From positions 434,001 to 498,000 of the forward strand of contig JAHBTX010000003.1 of the NCBI GenBank assembly GCA_019638395.1: a DNA stretch of 64,000 nt. The letters run 5' to 3'. The translations under genes and the position numbers were made by a program. Under the pieces are notes generated by a model. The model was not told the DNA's origin. It searched no databases and saw only the letters and a program-made list of their open reading frames with translations. Below, in pieces: positions 18,986 through 28,648 of the stretch (positions within the stretch are counted from its first letter, which is position 1; each line of letters starts with the position of its first letter). This DNA is from Cyclobacteriaceae bacterium. GTDB taxonomy: Bacteria > Bacteroidota > Bacteroidia > Cytophagales > Cyclobacteriaceae.

Positions 18986-20470
18986 CTAATTCAGAATATA
19001 GAGGCTTCCATCAGAACCTCCCAAAAAGAATTGATCAGCCAATGCCACCTTTCCATCCGCCAGAATTGTGAGTGCACTGAGAAATTTTTTTTCAGGTAAT
19101 TGCCGAATTTGTGGTTTCGAATTAGCTAGTTCCTTGAGCGAAGAGCCAACTGTAAAATGACCTACCCATTCGCTCCCGACTATCCATAACTTATTTGATT
19201 TTATATCAAATTGAGCTGAGGTTATTGACTTATTGTTAAGTGATGGTATTTCGCAAATAACTTCAGCATTACTTATGCCTTGTGTTAACGGAACTTGTAC
19301 CAGATAGGTGAATTTTAGTTTTGATTGACCTAATAGATAGAGGGAATCATTAAAAAAGAATAATGCTTTGAAATGAAGTGATTCTGTTCCTGAAACCTGA
19401 AACTCTATTTTATCAGAGGGCAAACTTTCTAAGCCTACCTTATCGGTTTGAATTTTATAAATCTGGAAGTACTTCCTGTTGTATGAGGAATTACCAATAT
19501 CTCCAATATAAATTGTGTTATTGAACCTTGTAATGTCTTGCCAATAAAAGTTAGTTGCATCCTTAATTCTGGACATGTCAGCAATATGTCCGGAAGTGTC
19601 AAACTTTAAAAGAACAGGTAAATTACCTTTTTCATTAATTCCAATATAGGTTCCATTATCGAGGTGTAGTATTCCAGCTACGGTTCTAAGTGCTTTTGGA
19701 AGGGGATAGGTTTTTAGTTCTGCTTGACCCACTTTTTGAATATCGGCAAACGATGACTTGCCTGTCTTTGATTTAGAGAATAACCAATTTACAAAACCCG
19801 GGTAGGAATAGGCCTGTTCCCAGATTTCATGCCCGCCATTTTCAATAACTGTTAACCGGGCATCTCCATCACATTTAAACAATTCATTTATCATATTTTT
19901 AGAGCCTGCAATAGGAACAACCTGGTCTTGGTCACCATGAAATGCCCAAACGGGTATGTTTTTTATTTTGCAAACTTCATGCGGATTACCCCAGCCTGAA
20001 ATTGGAACTGCTGCACTTACTTTATGAGCGTACTCAATGCAATATTGCCAAACGCCTGTTGCGCCTAAACTAACCCCCGTTACATAAACTCTGTTCTCAT
20101 CAATTGGAAGCGATGAGGTTGCCGCCTTAACGAACTCGTCAATGTAAGATGGAGGCCAGTTTTTTCGATTACGGAGGTGTGGGGCTATTAATATCGCAGG
20201 AAATGTTTGACCTTTCTCAATGAGGTAAGGTAGTCCGCTTGCTCGAATCCTATTAATATCAGCGTCAATTGCTCCCCCGCCATGAAGGTAAATAACCAGT
20301 GGCCATTTTGTTGATTGATTGTAATTAGCCGGTTTATATTGAAAGTAGTAAAGGGATTCAGCAAAATTTTTCGATTTTAACTCAATCAACTCTGGATTAC
20401 TTTTTTGAGCGTTAACAGATAAAGCCAGAAATTGAATGTATAAAATGCCATATCTCGTGAAGAATACCAT
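18986..20470 (-). CDS. Secreted alpha/beta-hydrolase (esterase) with C-terminal propeller-like region
   Basis: This 494-residue protein has a signal peptide ending near VNAQ (22). Residues about 40-230 are an alpha/beta-hydrolase of the feruloyl/acetyl-esterase or PHB-depolymerase type: oxyanion motif LHGGG (62-66), nucleophile motif GVSLG with Ser134, an acid candidate in FHGDQDQ (Asp180 or Asp182), and His214 in NGGHE. Residues 250-494 hold repeated short strands (YIGINEKGNLP, IYIGDIGNSSYN, LWIVGSEWVG) like a beta-propeller. It sits beside polysaccharide genes and could remove acyl groups from glycans; that is inference. No lipobox or sorting domain is seen. Confidence 0.8.
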   Translation of the reverse strand: MVFFTRYGILYIQFLALSVNAQKSNPELIELKSKNFAESLYYFQYKPANYNQSTKWPLVIYLHGGGAIDADINRIRASGLPYLIEKGQTFPAILIAPHLRNRKNWPPSYIDEFVKAATSSLPIDENRVYVTGVSLGATGVWQYCIEYAHKVSAAVPISGWGNPHEVCKIKNIPVWAFHGDQDQVVPIAGSKNMINELFKCDGDARLTVIENGGHEIWEQAYSYPGFVNWLFSKSKTGKSSFADIQKVGQAELKTYPLPKALRTVAGILHLDNGTYIGINEKGNLPVLLKFDTSGHIADMSRIKDATNFYWQDITRFNNTIYIGDIGNSSYNRKYFQIYKIQTDKVGLESLPSDKIEFQVSGTESLHFKALFFFNDSLYLLGQSKLKFTYLVQVPLTQGISNAEVICEIPSLNNKSITSAQFDIKSNKLWIVGSEWVGHFTVGSSLKELANSKPQIRQLPEKKFLSALTILADGKVALADQFFLGGSDGSLYILN

Positions 20471-20503
20471 TAGTGGATTTTAGATATCCTAAATTTAAAG
20501 AAT

Positions 20504-21100
20504 TTATTGAGATTTTAAATTCTTAATTGGCCTGGCTGGTACGCCAGCAACAACTGTAAAAGCCGGAACATTTTTAGTTACAACAGCGCCTGCTGCTACT
20601 ACAGCTCCTTCACCTATTGTTACTCCTTTTAATATTGTAGCTCGGGTTGCAATCCACACATTGTTTTCAATAACCACTGGTTTGTTTATTCCATCTTCAA
20701 AATGATTTTGAAGATCATGAAAGTCGCTGTCGAGAATAATAGTATAAGGAGCAATTCTCACATTCTCTCCAATTACTATTAATTGCCGTGCGTCAATATG
20801 TACACCATTTAATCTGGAGTTTTTTCCTACAATTAATTTTCCGGTAGGCCCGGTATAAAGTTTAGCTTGAATAATATTGGACCAAATCCGTACCTCATCA
20901 TCAAACTCCATACTTCCCTGGTTATCAATAACAGGTCTTCCATTAACAGAAATAAATTTACCCTTTTTGCATCCTCTCAAATAGATTTGTGCATTAATCG
21001 ATCTAATCAATCCTTGCAAAATAAATTTTAGTAACTGAAATAGGTTTCCGGTTGGATTATTCTCATTGAAGGATTTTAATTTTGCTTTTATCGAAGCCAT
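20504..21100 (-). CDS. Hexapeptide-repeat acyltransferase (left-handed beta-helix)
   Basis: At 198 residues it is the size of CysE/WcaF-like acyltransferases. The hexapeptide pattern is clear in [18 protein letters not shown] and again in [19 protein letters not shown], then [20 protein letters not shown] and [11 protein letters not shown], the usual C-terminal end of the family. The catalytic His is probably that in LDSDFHDLQ. Such enzymes O-acetylate sugars in polysaccharide repeat units. It starts 6 bp after the upstream glycosyltransferase stop, so it belongs to the same operon. Confidence 0.88.
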   Translation of the reverse strand: MASIKAKLKSFNENNPTGNLFQLLKFILQGLIRSINAQIYLRGCKKGKFISVNGRPVIDNQGSMEFDDEVRIWSNIIQAKLYTGPTGKLIVGKNSRLNGVHIDARQLIVIGENVRIAPYTIILDSDFHDLQNHFEDGINKPVVIENNVWIATRATILKGVTIGEGAVVAAGAVVTKNVPAFTVVAGVPARPIKNLKSQ

Positions 21101-21106
21101 AATTCT

Positions 21107-21991
21107 TTAGCGGTATGGGTTTTTAAGATTCCAATAGAATCCTCTTAAAATTGCGCCTGCCAAATCTACCCGACCTTTTAACAGGTACGCAATCAGGTTT
21201 TTAGGGAAAGCTAAAATTGTGTAAAAAGCTAATCCAATGATTCGCTTTACCCCCTTAAAATTTCTTCTCATAAATAAGAATCTATTCCTGTTCAGGTAAT
21301 AAACCTTTAAATAACTTTCATTCCCACCAGTACTAATAGATTCTTTGTGAAGGATTTTTGAGTTACCTAAATAATACATTTTGTAGCCTTGTCTTTTTAC
21401 TTGTTCGCACCAGTCGTGTTCTTCGTAATAGAGAAAAAAAAGCTCAGGCATTTTTCCCACTTTTTCAACAATAGCCCTTGGAACAATTAAGGCTGCTCCA
21501 TGACCCAGGTCTGTTTCTGCGACATAGTTGTATTGTCCATTATCTTTTTCATGTAAGCCTATTCGCCTTCCTCTTCCAAGAAAGTTAATCGAGATGGCCC
21601 CTGCATACTGAATAGTAACTGCATCAGAGTATAGTACCTTAGGACTTGCCATGCCCGCTTCTGGGTGCTCAATCATGAAATTAACAATCGGCTCGAGAAA
21701 ATCTGGAAATAGTATGGTATCATTGTTAAGAAAGAAAAAGTAATCACCGTTAGCCAGTGTCAACCCTAAATTGTTACCCCCTGCAAATCCTAGATTTTTA
21801 TCAGAGCGAATAAATTTTATACCAGGAAATTTTTTTGTAAGACTTTCTTTCGGATTATGAATAGAGGCATTATCAACAACAATAATTTCGTAATTAGGGT
21901 ATGTTAGTTTCTCTGCAGATTCTAGAAACTCAATGGTGTCTTTGGTTGAGTTAAAATTTATAGTTATAAACGAAATGAGGGGATAAGCCAT
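21107..21991 (-). CDS. Glycosyltransferase family 2 (rhamnosyltransferase-like)
   Basis: This 294-residue GT-A enzyme has SFITINFNSTKDTIEFLESA at the N-terminus, then IIVVDNAS, GFAGGNNLGL and FLNNDT, the metal-binding Asp motif. ELFFLYYEEHDWCEQVKRQGYKMYYL is typical of GT2 sugar transferases that build O-antigen or exopolysaccharide. A hydrophobic segment near 250-270 suggests membrane association. It starts 7 bp downstream of the next glycosyltransferase. The sugar donor cannot be assigned. Confidence 0.9.
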   Translation of the reverse strand: MAYPLISFITINFNSTKDTIEFLESAEKLTYPNYEIIVVDNASIHNPKESLTKKFPGIKFIRSDKNLGFAGGNNLGLTLANGDYFFFLNNDTILFPDFLEPIVNFMIEHPEAGMASPKVLYSDAVTIQYAGAISINFLGRGRRIGLHEKDNGQYNYVAETDLGHGAALIVPRAIVEKVGKMPELFFLYYEEHDWCEQVKRQGYKMYYLGNSKILHKESISTGGNESYLKVYYLNRNRFLFMRRNFKGVKRIIGLAFYTILAFPKNLIAYLLKGRVDLAGAILRGFYWNLKNPYR

Positions 21992-21998
21992 AAAAGTT

Positions 21999-23177
21999 TT
22001 ATGCTCTTGAATTACCAGTTTTAGGTGTGTGTATAAATTTTTTATTGGCTCCCCTTAATTTTAAGAAAACCAATATCATATTTATAAAGACGGACGGTAT
22101 ATGAATGGCGGCTGAAAACAATTTTGGCGAATAGAAAACTTTAGGAATTGAAAGAAGTATTACCATTAAGTTAACAATAAAAAGAAAACTCCAACTTTTC
22201 CAATTTATCTGTAAATATTCCTGAAGGAAGAAAGTGGTTAGGCTCATAAGAAAGAGCAGTCCAAAATTAACAAGTCTGGGTAATTGAATGTTCCGCAGTA
22301 CGGAGCTGTTAAAATAGGCCAGGTTTCCATTTTTCAGGAGTGATTGAATGCCTGGCAGAAAGTACTTTCGCAAATAAATAAACTGACTGGATATCCATCT
22401 TGTTCTTTGCTTTTTAAATACTTCGATAGAACTTACCTTTTCATCTTGCACTACAGTTGTATGCGAGTAGTAAATGGATATACCTTTATAAAGTAGTTTT
22501 AACTCTAACTCCCGATCAAATCCTCCAACCGAAGTCATATCTGCAAGAAGTTCCTTTAAAACTATAGAATTGAATGACATCCCAGAACCCTTTAAGCCAG
22601 GAGATAATTTTAAGGTTACTCCAGGTTTTGAAATCAAATTATAATTTAATGCTTCACTAAGCCCATCCAGGTAGGCCATGTTTGTGTCCTGGTTTTTGGG
22701 TATCCGTTGTGTTTGTATAACCTCATAGCCTGAATTGTGAAGTTCATTTATTTTTAAAAGGAAATTTGACTCCATTATATTGTCTGCGTCAAGTATAACG
22801 GTATAATCAAAGGTTAATATTTCATTCTGAATCGCTAAGTTTAAAGACTTAACTTTTGTACTGATGTCAAATTTTGCTATCAATACTTCTATGTGTTGTT
22901 CCTGGAGCAGTTTTATAGTTTCAGGCTGAAGTGAATCTGCGATAACAGTAATTTTAAACTTTTGAGAAGGATAGTTTTGCTTAAGATTTTGGTTAACACT
23001 GGAAAGTATTACTGTGTCTTCTTTATAGGCAGGTATAAGAATGTGGAATGTGTTTTGAGTTTCACTGGTAATGCTGAAGTTTTTGTCTTTGTAAAGCAGA
23101 CTGCCGAAAAAGCAAATTAAACTGTAGCCAGATACAAAACTAAAATAGGCTAAAAGAATAACTTCTATGACGAGCAT
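21999..23177 (-). CDS. Membrane glycosyltransferase family 2
   Basis: This 392-residue protein has an N-terminal transmembrane helix (1-25) and a GT-A domain. Key motifs are FHILIPAYKED, VILDADNIME (DXD) and the acceptor-region QKQRTRWISSQ, the Q/RXXRW signature of processive cellulose/hyaluronan synthase-like enzymes. Three or more helices follow at about 300-375. The layout matches membrane synthases that polymerise or translocate polysaccharide, although the short length allows a non-processive transferase. It lies 4 bp after the GT4 gene. Confidence 0.88.
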   Translation of the reverse strand: MLVIEVILLAYFSFVSGYSLICFFGSLLYKDKNFSITSETQNTFHILIPAYKEDTVILSSVNQNLKQNYPSQKFKITVIADSLQPETIKLLQEQHIEVLIAKFDISTKVKSLNLAIQNEILTFDYTVILDADNIMESNFLLKINELHNSGYEVIQTQRIPKNQDTNMAYLDGLSEALNYNLISKPGVTLKLSPGLKGSGMSFNSIVLKELLADMTSVGGFDRELELKLLYKGISIYYSHTTVVQDEKVSSIEVFKKQRTRWISSQFIYLRKYFLPGIQSLLKNGNLAYFNSSVLRNIQLPRLVNFGLLFLMSLTTFFLQEYLQINWKSWSFLFIVNLMVILLSIPKVFYSPKLFSAAIHIPSVFINMILVFLKLRGANKKFIHTPKTGNSRA

Positions 23178-23181
23178 TTAA

Positions 23182-24303
23182 TCAAAAATTTAAGGTATTA
23201 TAAACAACTTCGGTTTTTTCTATCATTCCAGTTAGTGAAAAATGAGAATGTACAGTTTGGTGAGCCGAAATTCTGATTTGTTCTTTTTTTTGTTCTGTTT
23301 TTGAAATTATGTCTTGTAAAATTGAGCATAGACTGTTATGATTTCCCGAAGGAAATAGAAAACCATTTACATTATCTTTGATAACCTCAATTGTCCCATC
23401 AACGGTTGTGGCGATTACAATTTTTTTCATGGCCATGGCCTCAAGTAACCCCAGGGGTAACCCTTCCCATAATGAGGGTAAGCAATAAATATCACAATTA
23501 TGAAGTAGGCTCGGTATATCATTTCGAAATCCCGTAAAAATTGTCTTTTTATCTACACCCAATTCTTGAGATAGCTGTACTGCCTGAGGTTTTAATTCTC
23601 CGTCACCAACAAGTAATAACGTGGATTTTTCTTTTAGCTCATTGCTTAGTCCACTATAGGCTCTTATTAATGTGCATGGATCTTTTTGGTGTGTCATCCG
23701 TGCTATAAAAACAATCAAAAGCTGATCATCGGGAATTCCAAGACTTTCTCTAATGTTGAAATATTCTTTATTGGGATTAAATTTATAAGTATCTATTCCA
23801 TTTTGAATTACAACTGAGTTAAGGCCTTTAATGTATTTCAATCCAATTTTTTGGTTTGCATACGATACATTGATTACTTTTTTTGAAATTTTTGTGAAAT
23901 AACCTTCTATAAGAATTGCTAGTTTCCTTTTAATCCAGGATTGATATGGATTAAATGACCAACCATGAACAGTATAAACTATTGGGAGTCTCTTTCTTTG
24001 CGCGGCATAGATAACATTTGAAAAAGCTCGTGTACCATGTACATGGAGAAATTGAATTTTATGTTCAGTAATAATAGTTAAGACACTTTGCCAAATTCTA
24101 ACATCAAATGGAATAGTAGTTTTAATTACAAAGGTAGTTATACCAAGGTTTGAGAGTCTTTCAATCATTGGTCCGTCCGTAAATGAAAGCACAAAACTTT
24201 TGTACTTAGTTTTGTTAAGGTTTGAAACAAGATCAATCAAATGACTTTCACCTCCACCAATTTGTCCTTGACGGATGCAGTGAAGAATTCTGATTTGAGA
24301 CAT
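23182..24303 (-). CDS. Glycosyltransferase family 4 (GT-B fold)
   Basis: At 373 residues it has the GT-B layout. The N-terminal domain opens with the acceptor-loop glycine motif GGGESHL, and FLHVHGTRA follows. The C-terminal donor domain holds VIQNGIDTYKFNP, IVFIARMTHQKDP, LLVGDGEL and the E-X7-E pair in WEGLPLGLLEAMAM. These retaining enzymes add sugars from nucleotide donors to lipid-linked glycans. It lies 8 bp from the sugar transferase upstream. Confidence 0.92.
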   Translation of the reverse strand: MSQIRILHCIRQGQIGGGESHLIDLVSNLNKTKYKSFVLSFTDGPMIERLSNLGITTFVIKTTIPFDVRIWQSVLTIITEHKIQFLHVHGTRAFSNVIYAAQRKRLPIVYTVHGWSFNPYQSWIKRKLAILIEGYFTKISKKVINVSYANQKIGLKYIKGLNSVVIQNGIDTYKFNPNKEYFNIRESLGIPDDQLLIVFIARMTHQKDPCTLIRAYSGLSNELKEKSTLLLVGDGELKPQAVQLSQELGVDKKTIFTGFRNDIPSLLHNCDIYCLPSLWEGLPLGLLEAMAMKKIVIATTVDGTIEVIKDNVNGFLFPSGNHNSLCSILQDIISKTEQKKEQIRISAHQTVHSHFSLTGMIEKTEVVYNTLNF

Positions 24304-24311
24304 CTGATTGG

Positions 24312-25391
24312 TTAAACCTTTTCCTTTTGTAATAAAGCCGGAAATGTAGCGAGAATAATCTTCATATCAAGAATGAACGAGTTCTTCATGGCGTACTCAA
24401 TGTCCAAGTGGATACGTTCCTCCAGTGACATTTCTTTATTGCCCCTTTTAGTAACTTGCCACAGACCTGTAATCCCTGCTGGGGCAAGAAATCTCCAAGC
24501 AATCTGATCTTTTGTAAGCCTTTCAGCTTCATAAAGTGGCAGCGGCCTATTCCCAACTAACGACATGTCTCCTTTCAAAACATTTATAAGTTGGGGTAAT
24601 TCGTCTAAGCTTGTATTACGGAGAAACATTCCAAAACGCGTTACTCGGGGATCGTTTTTTATCTTATAGAAAATACTTTCCTCAGTATTCTCAGCATACT
24701 GATTTAAATGCGAAAGGTCTTTTAACTCTTTATCGGCACCGGCCCGCATAGAGCGAAACTTATAAAAATCGAAAATCTTGTAGCCGGAGCCTGCCCGCTT
24801 GGAAATATAAAATACCGGCCCGCGCGATTCTAACTTTATAATAACTGCAATTACCAACAAAAGTGGTGATAATATGATAAGTGCAAGAGATGATAGGATG
24901 ATATCGGAAACCCGCTTCAACTTCCAGATCTTAACGGACTGCATCGGTTCAATGCTTCGGGTAGGCTGCAATAGGCCTGCTTCCGACCTGTTTTTGGTCT
25001 TTTTTATAAAATGAATGCGTTTGAGCATAAGTTCGGTAAATGCACCTAACAGGTAGTCATCTACATGTAGCTCAAGAGCCTTGCTTTTGGCCCCCTCATC
25101 GTATTTATTGGTATAAAGTATAAACGGTATGCTATAGGCTTTTAAAAGTTCGGCTAACTTTTGCATTTGCTCGGCCTGTGCATCGGGCCCGATAAATACC
25201 GCATCAATGGTTGTTGCGCTTTCTAAAATAGAAAAAGAGAGTGCCTCCAGCGAGTAGTAGGTAAAATGCCAATTATCCTGAACAAAATCAGGTTGGGGTT
25301 GTAGGTTAAGTTGCAATACAGCAATATGAATTGCGGCATCTTTCGACCCTCTTTTTTGAGTGGGCACAGCAATATCAGTATCGGTTTTCAT
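24312..25391 (-). CDS. Initiating polyprenyl-phosphate sugar transferase with receiver-like N-terminus
   Basis: Residues about 155-359 are a bacterial sugar transferase (WcaJ/PglC-like): [20 protein letters not shown] (membrane helix), [27 protein letters not shown] and [12 protein letters not shown], then SLVGNRPLP and GITGLWQV. It transfers a sugar-1-phosphate to undecaprenyl phosphate, starting repeat-unit synthesis. Residues 20-130 look like a response-regulator receiver fold ([23 protein letters not shown]) without a clear phospho-acceptor. Its ATG overlaps the stop of the upstream response regulator by 4 bp, so the two are translationally coupled and may interact. Confidence 0.93.
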   Translation of the reverse strand: MKTDTDIAVPTQKRGSKDAAIHIAVLQLNLQPQPDFVQDNWHFTYYSLEALSFSILESATTIDAVFIGPDAQAEQMQKLAELLKAYSIPFILYTNKYDEGAKSKALELHVDDYLLGAFTELMLKRIHFIKKTKNRSEAGLLQPTRSIEPMQSVKIWKLKRVSDIILSSLALIILSPLLLVIAVIIKLESRGPVFYISKRAGSGYKIFDFYKFRSMRAGADKELKDLSHLNQYAENTEESIFYKIKNDPRVTRFGMFLRNTSLDELPQLINVLKGDMSLVGNRPLPLYEAERLTKDQIAWRFLAPAGITGLWQVTKRGNKEMSLEERIHLDIEYAMKNSFILDMKIILATFPALLQKEKV

Positions 25392-25798
25392 CGATTAATA
25401 GCCAACGGTTTTTCTGCTCTTTTAAATGTATTCTCTATTTCTTCGATTAGTAACTGTGGTTCGAACGGTTTTATTAAATAACTGCTAGCGCCCAATGCCA
25501 GGCACTTCTTGCGTTTTTCCGGGTCTTCGCTTCCAGAAAGGATAACTACCGGTATATTCCTCAAAATTCCGCTGGTTTGTATGTTTTCCAACAGCTCGAT
25601 TCCATCCAATGAGGGCATGTGCAGATCGGAAATAATCAGGTCTGGAAGATTATTGGCCGATAACCAAGCCAGTGCATCCAACCCATTATGAAAGATATTT
25701 ACCTCAAAATTGGGCTTTAGAATACGATCCAATAGCCAACATAGAGGCTCATCATCCTCAATTATCAGAATCCGCTTATTGGCTTTAAGGTTACTCAC
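25388..25798 (-). CDS. Single-domain response regulator (receiver only)
   Basis: This 136-residue CheY-like protein has the acidic pair at IIEDDE (14-16), phospho-acceptor Asp58 in IISDLHMP, the Ser of ILSGS (88-90) and Lys110 in LIKPF. No output domain is present. It starts with GTG (25796-25798) and overlaps the sugar transferase by 4 bp, so it probably controls polysaccharide synthesis by protein contact. No partner kinase lies next to it. Confidence 0.93.
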   Translation of the reverse strand: MSNLKANKRILIIEDDEPLCWLLDRILKPNFEVNIFHNGLDALAWLSANNLPDLIISDLHMPSLDGIELLENIQTSGILRNIPVVILSGSEDPEKRKKCLALGASSYLIKPFEPQLLIEEIENTFKRAEKPLAINR

Positions 25799-25923
25799 AA
25801 GATTTAAATCAGATTGACTTGCTAAGGTAGCGAAGCATTCTATCTCTACAAAGTTATCGGATCGATGGCTCCTAATGTTATTTCAATTTGATTAATTTGA
25901 TACCATAATAAACCCGCAAACCA

Positions 25924-27912
25924 TTGAATTTTTTAAAGCAGACTTTCGGTACAATAATATTTTGCAGCATCTGTGTTATTTATAATCAATCTAAAGCGCA
26001 ATACCACCATGGGTTTGCTTTTGGCAGCGTAAGTTTTGATGAACTAAGCATGAGGGAATATGCCCCGGACACAACTGCATCAGCAGTAGTGCTGGACGAA
26101 TTTGGCGAAGCCTATGTGGACAATGGGGGCAATAATAACCTGCTGTTGGAGTACCACGTAAAAATTAAGATTCTGAAACGTGATGGATTAGATCAGGCTG
26201 ATTTTAGGATTTTACTTCGAAAAAACGGGACAACCAAAGAGCGAATCCGCCAGGTGGAAGGCTTTACCTACAACCTGGTTAATGGCTCGCTGAAGCGAAC
26301 CGCCATGCCTCGTAACAGTACCTTTACAACATCACTAAACGAATACCGCGATGAAAGTACTTTTACTCTACCGGAGGTAGTAGTGGGCAGCGTTATTGAA
26401 GTGCGCTACGTGTTGGAATCGCCCTTTATTTTTAATTTTTATCCCTGGCGCTTTCAGTCTGAAATTCCAAAGCAGCGAAGTGAGTTTTGGGCCCGTATTC
26501 CGGCCAACTATGTATATAATATTTCGTTACGCGGATTTCTGGAGCTAACCAAAAACGAATCGGCCATAGAAAAGGACTGTTTTACACCCGGTGGAGGCAA
26601 TCGGGCCGACTGCTCACTTTATAAATATGCTATGACGAATATTCCAGCATTGAAAAATGAGGATTATATGCTGGCGCGAAGCAATTTTTTGGCCGGTATT
26701 GATTACGAACTTTCCGAAGTAAAACGATTTGATGGGGTGGTAAGTAAATACACCAAAACCTGGAAGGATGCCGTGCGCGAATTAAATACCCACGAAAGTT
26801 TCGGAGCCGAGTTGCGAAAAGCCCGCAGTATTTGGGAAGACAGAGTTACGCTGGCCGCTGCTAAAACTACTAACCGCGATAAAGCGAATGCTGTTTATGA
26901 ACTGGTAAAAGATTGGTTTTTATGGAACGAGTATTACGGAAAATATACAGATGTAGGCACCAAAAAAGCGTTTGAATCCCGCAAAGGTAACGTAGGCGAT
27001 ATCAACCTTTCGCTGGTGGCCGCCCTGCAGGCAGCAGGCCTTCAGGCCGACCCCGTAATTTTGGCTACCCGCGAAGCCGGGCTTCCCAATCAGCTCTACC
27101 CGGTAATAAGCGACTTTAACTATGTTGTGGCATCGGTTTTTTTAGATGGCGAATACTATTTGCTGGATGCTACTGTGCCCTTGTTGCCGTTTGGACTTTT
27201 ACCCCGCAGATGTTTGAATGGTACGGGGCGACTTATTCCCCGTAAGGAAGAGGATAGCAAGTGGATTGATTTGAAACCGCGTGAAAAGGAAAAGAAGATG
27301 GTTCAGTTAAATCTGAAGTTGGTTGATACCGGATTTGTTGGAGATATGACTGTTACTTCATTTGGTTATGAAGCCGTAGATAAGCGAAGGGAGCTTGCTT
27401 TAGCCGGCTCTGTTGCCAAGTACAGAGAAGAATTGGAAAACCGATACAACGATTTTGAAATTCTGAGTTACAAAATTGAACAAGTGGAGGATTTGGCAAA
27501 ACCTGTTGTTGAAAAATTTGAAGTAAAGTCCTCTCTGGAAGTTGGAAGCCCGGAACTGTTATACCTCAATCCGTTTTTTATTGGGCGGTGGAAAGCAAAT
27601 CCATTCAAAACAGATAAAAGACTTTACCCGGTTGACTTTGGAGCTCCGCTGGAAACTACATTTTTGTTAGCACTGGAATATCCCACGAGTTATGTTGTGG
27701 ATGAGTTGCCCCCAGGTACAGCTCTTGCATTACCTCAAAATGGAGGTAAATATTTATGCAACATCACGAACAACGGTAATAAGATATCCTTAACCAGTGT
27801 ACTTACAATCTCAAAATCCGTTTACACTTCAACGGAATACCATTCTTTAAAAGAGTTGTTTAACAGAATTGTTAGCACCGAACAATCACAGATTGTGTTT
27901 AAGCGAAAGTAG
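25924..27912 (+). CDS. DUF3857 protein with degenerate transglutaminase domain
   Basis: This 662-residue protein starts with TTG and has a signal peptide (about 1-25, ending near SKAQ). Residues about 55-230 match DUF3857 proteins (GEAYVDNGGNNNLLLEYHVKIKI, later EVVVGSVIEVRYVLESPF). Residues about 300-410 resemble a transglutaminase-like core. The usual catalytic Cys position reads RKGNVGDIN, the His position reads DFNYVVASV, and only the Asp (YYLLDATVP) is kept, so the core is probably inactive. A C-terminal beta-rich region follows. The role is unknown; such proteins are thought to act in the periplasm or outer membrane. It is divergently oriented from the polysaccharide operon across 125 bp. 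Confidence 0.85.
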   Translation: MNFLKQTFGTIIFCSICVIYNQSKAQYHHGFAFGSVSFDELSMREYAPDTTASAVVLDEFGEAYVDNGGNNNLLLEYHVKIKILKRDGLDQADFRILLRKNGTTKERIRQVEGFTYNLVNGSLKRTAMPRNSTFTTSLNEYRDESTFTLPEVVVGSVIEVRYVLESPFIFNFYPWRFQSEIPKQRSEFWARIPANYVYNISLRGFLELTKNESAIEKDCFTPGGGNRADCSLYKYAMTNIPALKNEDYMLARSNFLAGIDYELSEVKRFDGVVSKYTKTWKDAVRELNTHESFGAELRKARSIWEDRVTLAAAKTTNRDKANAVYELVKDWFLWNEYYGKYTDVGTKKAFESRKGNVGDINLSLVAALQAAGLQADPVILATREAGLPNQLYPVISDFNYVVASVFLDGEYYLLDATVPLLPFGLLPRRCLNGTGRLIPRKEEDSKWIDLKPREKEKKMVQLNLKLVDTGFVGDMTVTSFGYEAVDKRRELALAGSVAKYREELENRYNDFEILSYKIEQVEDLAKPVVEKFEVKSSLEVGSPELLYLNPFFIGRWKANPFKTDKRLYPVDFGAPLETTFLLALEYPTSYVVDELPPGTALALPQNGGKYLCNITNNGNKISLTSVLTISKSVYTSTEYHSLKELFNRIVSTEQSQIVFKRK

Positions 27913-28029
27913 CCGTTCAACCTTCCTATTTTCTATTAGTCGCCTTGTTGTGGCCGGTAATCTGTTTTGTCTTGGTTAAACCCAGGCAAATGCACTATGT
28001 TACAACCTGTTCTTCTAACTTTATTTCTC

Positions 28030-28629
28030 ATGAAAAAATTATTTGGTCTCATCATCCTGGCAATTCCTGAATTACTATTTGCGCAACAGGCTGCAAAGGC
28101 GTTGGAGGACAATAAGCTTGAATTGAAAGAACGTTACCAGGTATTGAAAACAAATTCGCAAACGTATGAAGATTACAAGGTAATAAAGGAGTATGTTTTG
28201 GATGGGTTTTGGAAAATTACGTTGGATACCATTCGTATGAAAGAAGCGCAATTGGTTGATGAACAGAAAAAAGTTACAGAATTAGCGAGCAAGTTAGCTG
28301 CTGCACATACCGAAATGGAAAAACAAAAGGCATCAGTTGAAGGCATTACCTTCGATAGTGCTCACATTTCGGTGCTTGGGGTGCATTTTGGTAAGGGTAC
28401 ATTTCTGATAATAACGGTTGTAATAGTAGCTGCATTGATAACCATACTTATTGGTGTTGCCGCGCGGCTAAAGGTTTTGCAAGCATCGGTTAAAGATAAA
28501 ACACAGGTTGCCGATTCGCTTACAAACGAGTTTGAGGAGTACAAACGCAAAGCGTTGGAGCGGCAAACCAAGCTCTCGCGCGAGTTGCAAAACGAACGAA
28601 ACAAATTAGTTGAATTAGGCCGCGGCTAA
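28030..28629 (+). CDS. Coiled-coil membrane protein, function unknown
   Basis: I chose the ATG at 28030 because it gives a signal peptide (MKKLFGLIILAIPELLFAQ), whereas an upstream in-frame ATG at 27967 adds unrelated residues. The 199-residue protein has helical charged segments (20-105), one transmembrane helix (TFLIITVVIVAALITILIGV) and a C-terminal coiled coil (KDKTQVADSLTNEFEEYKRK onward). It would expose coiled coils on both sides of the inner membrane. I do not recognise a family. Confidence 0.7.
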   Translation: MKKLFGLIILAIPELLFAQQAAKALEDNKLELKERYQVLKTNSQTYEDYKVIKEYVLDGFWKITLDTIRMKEAQLVDEQKKVTELASKLAAAHTEMEKQKASVEGITFDSAHISVLGVHFGKGTFLIITVVIVAALITILIGVAARLKVLQASVKDKTQVADSLTNEFEEYKRKALERQTKLSRELQNERNKLVELGRG

Positions 28630-28648
28630 TCCGTAATTATAATGCTGA

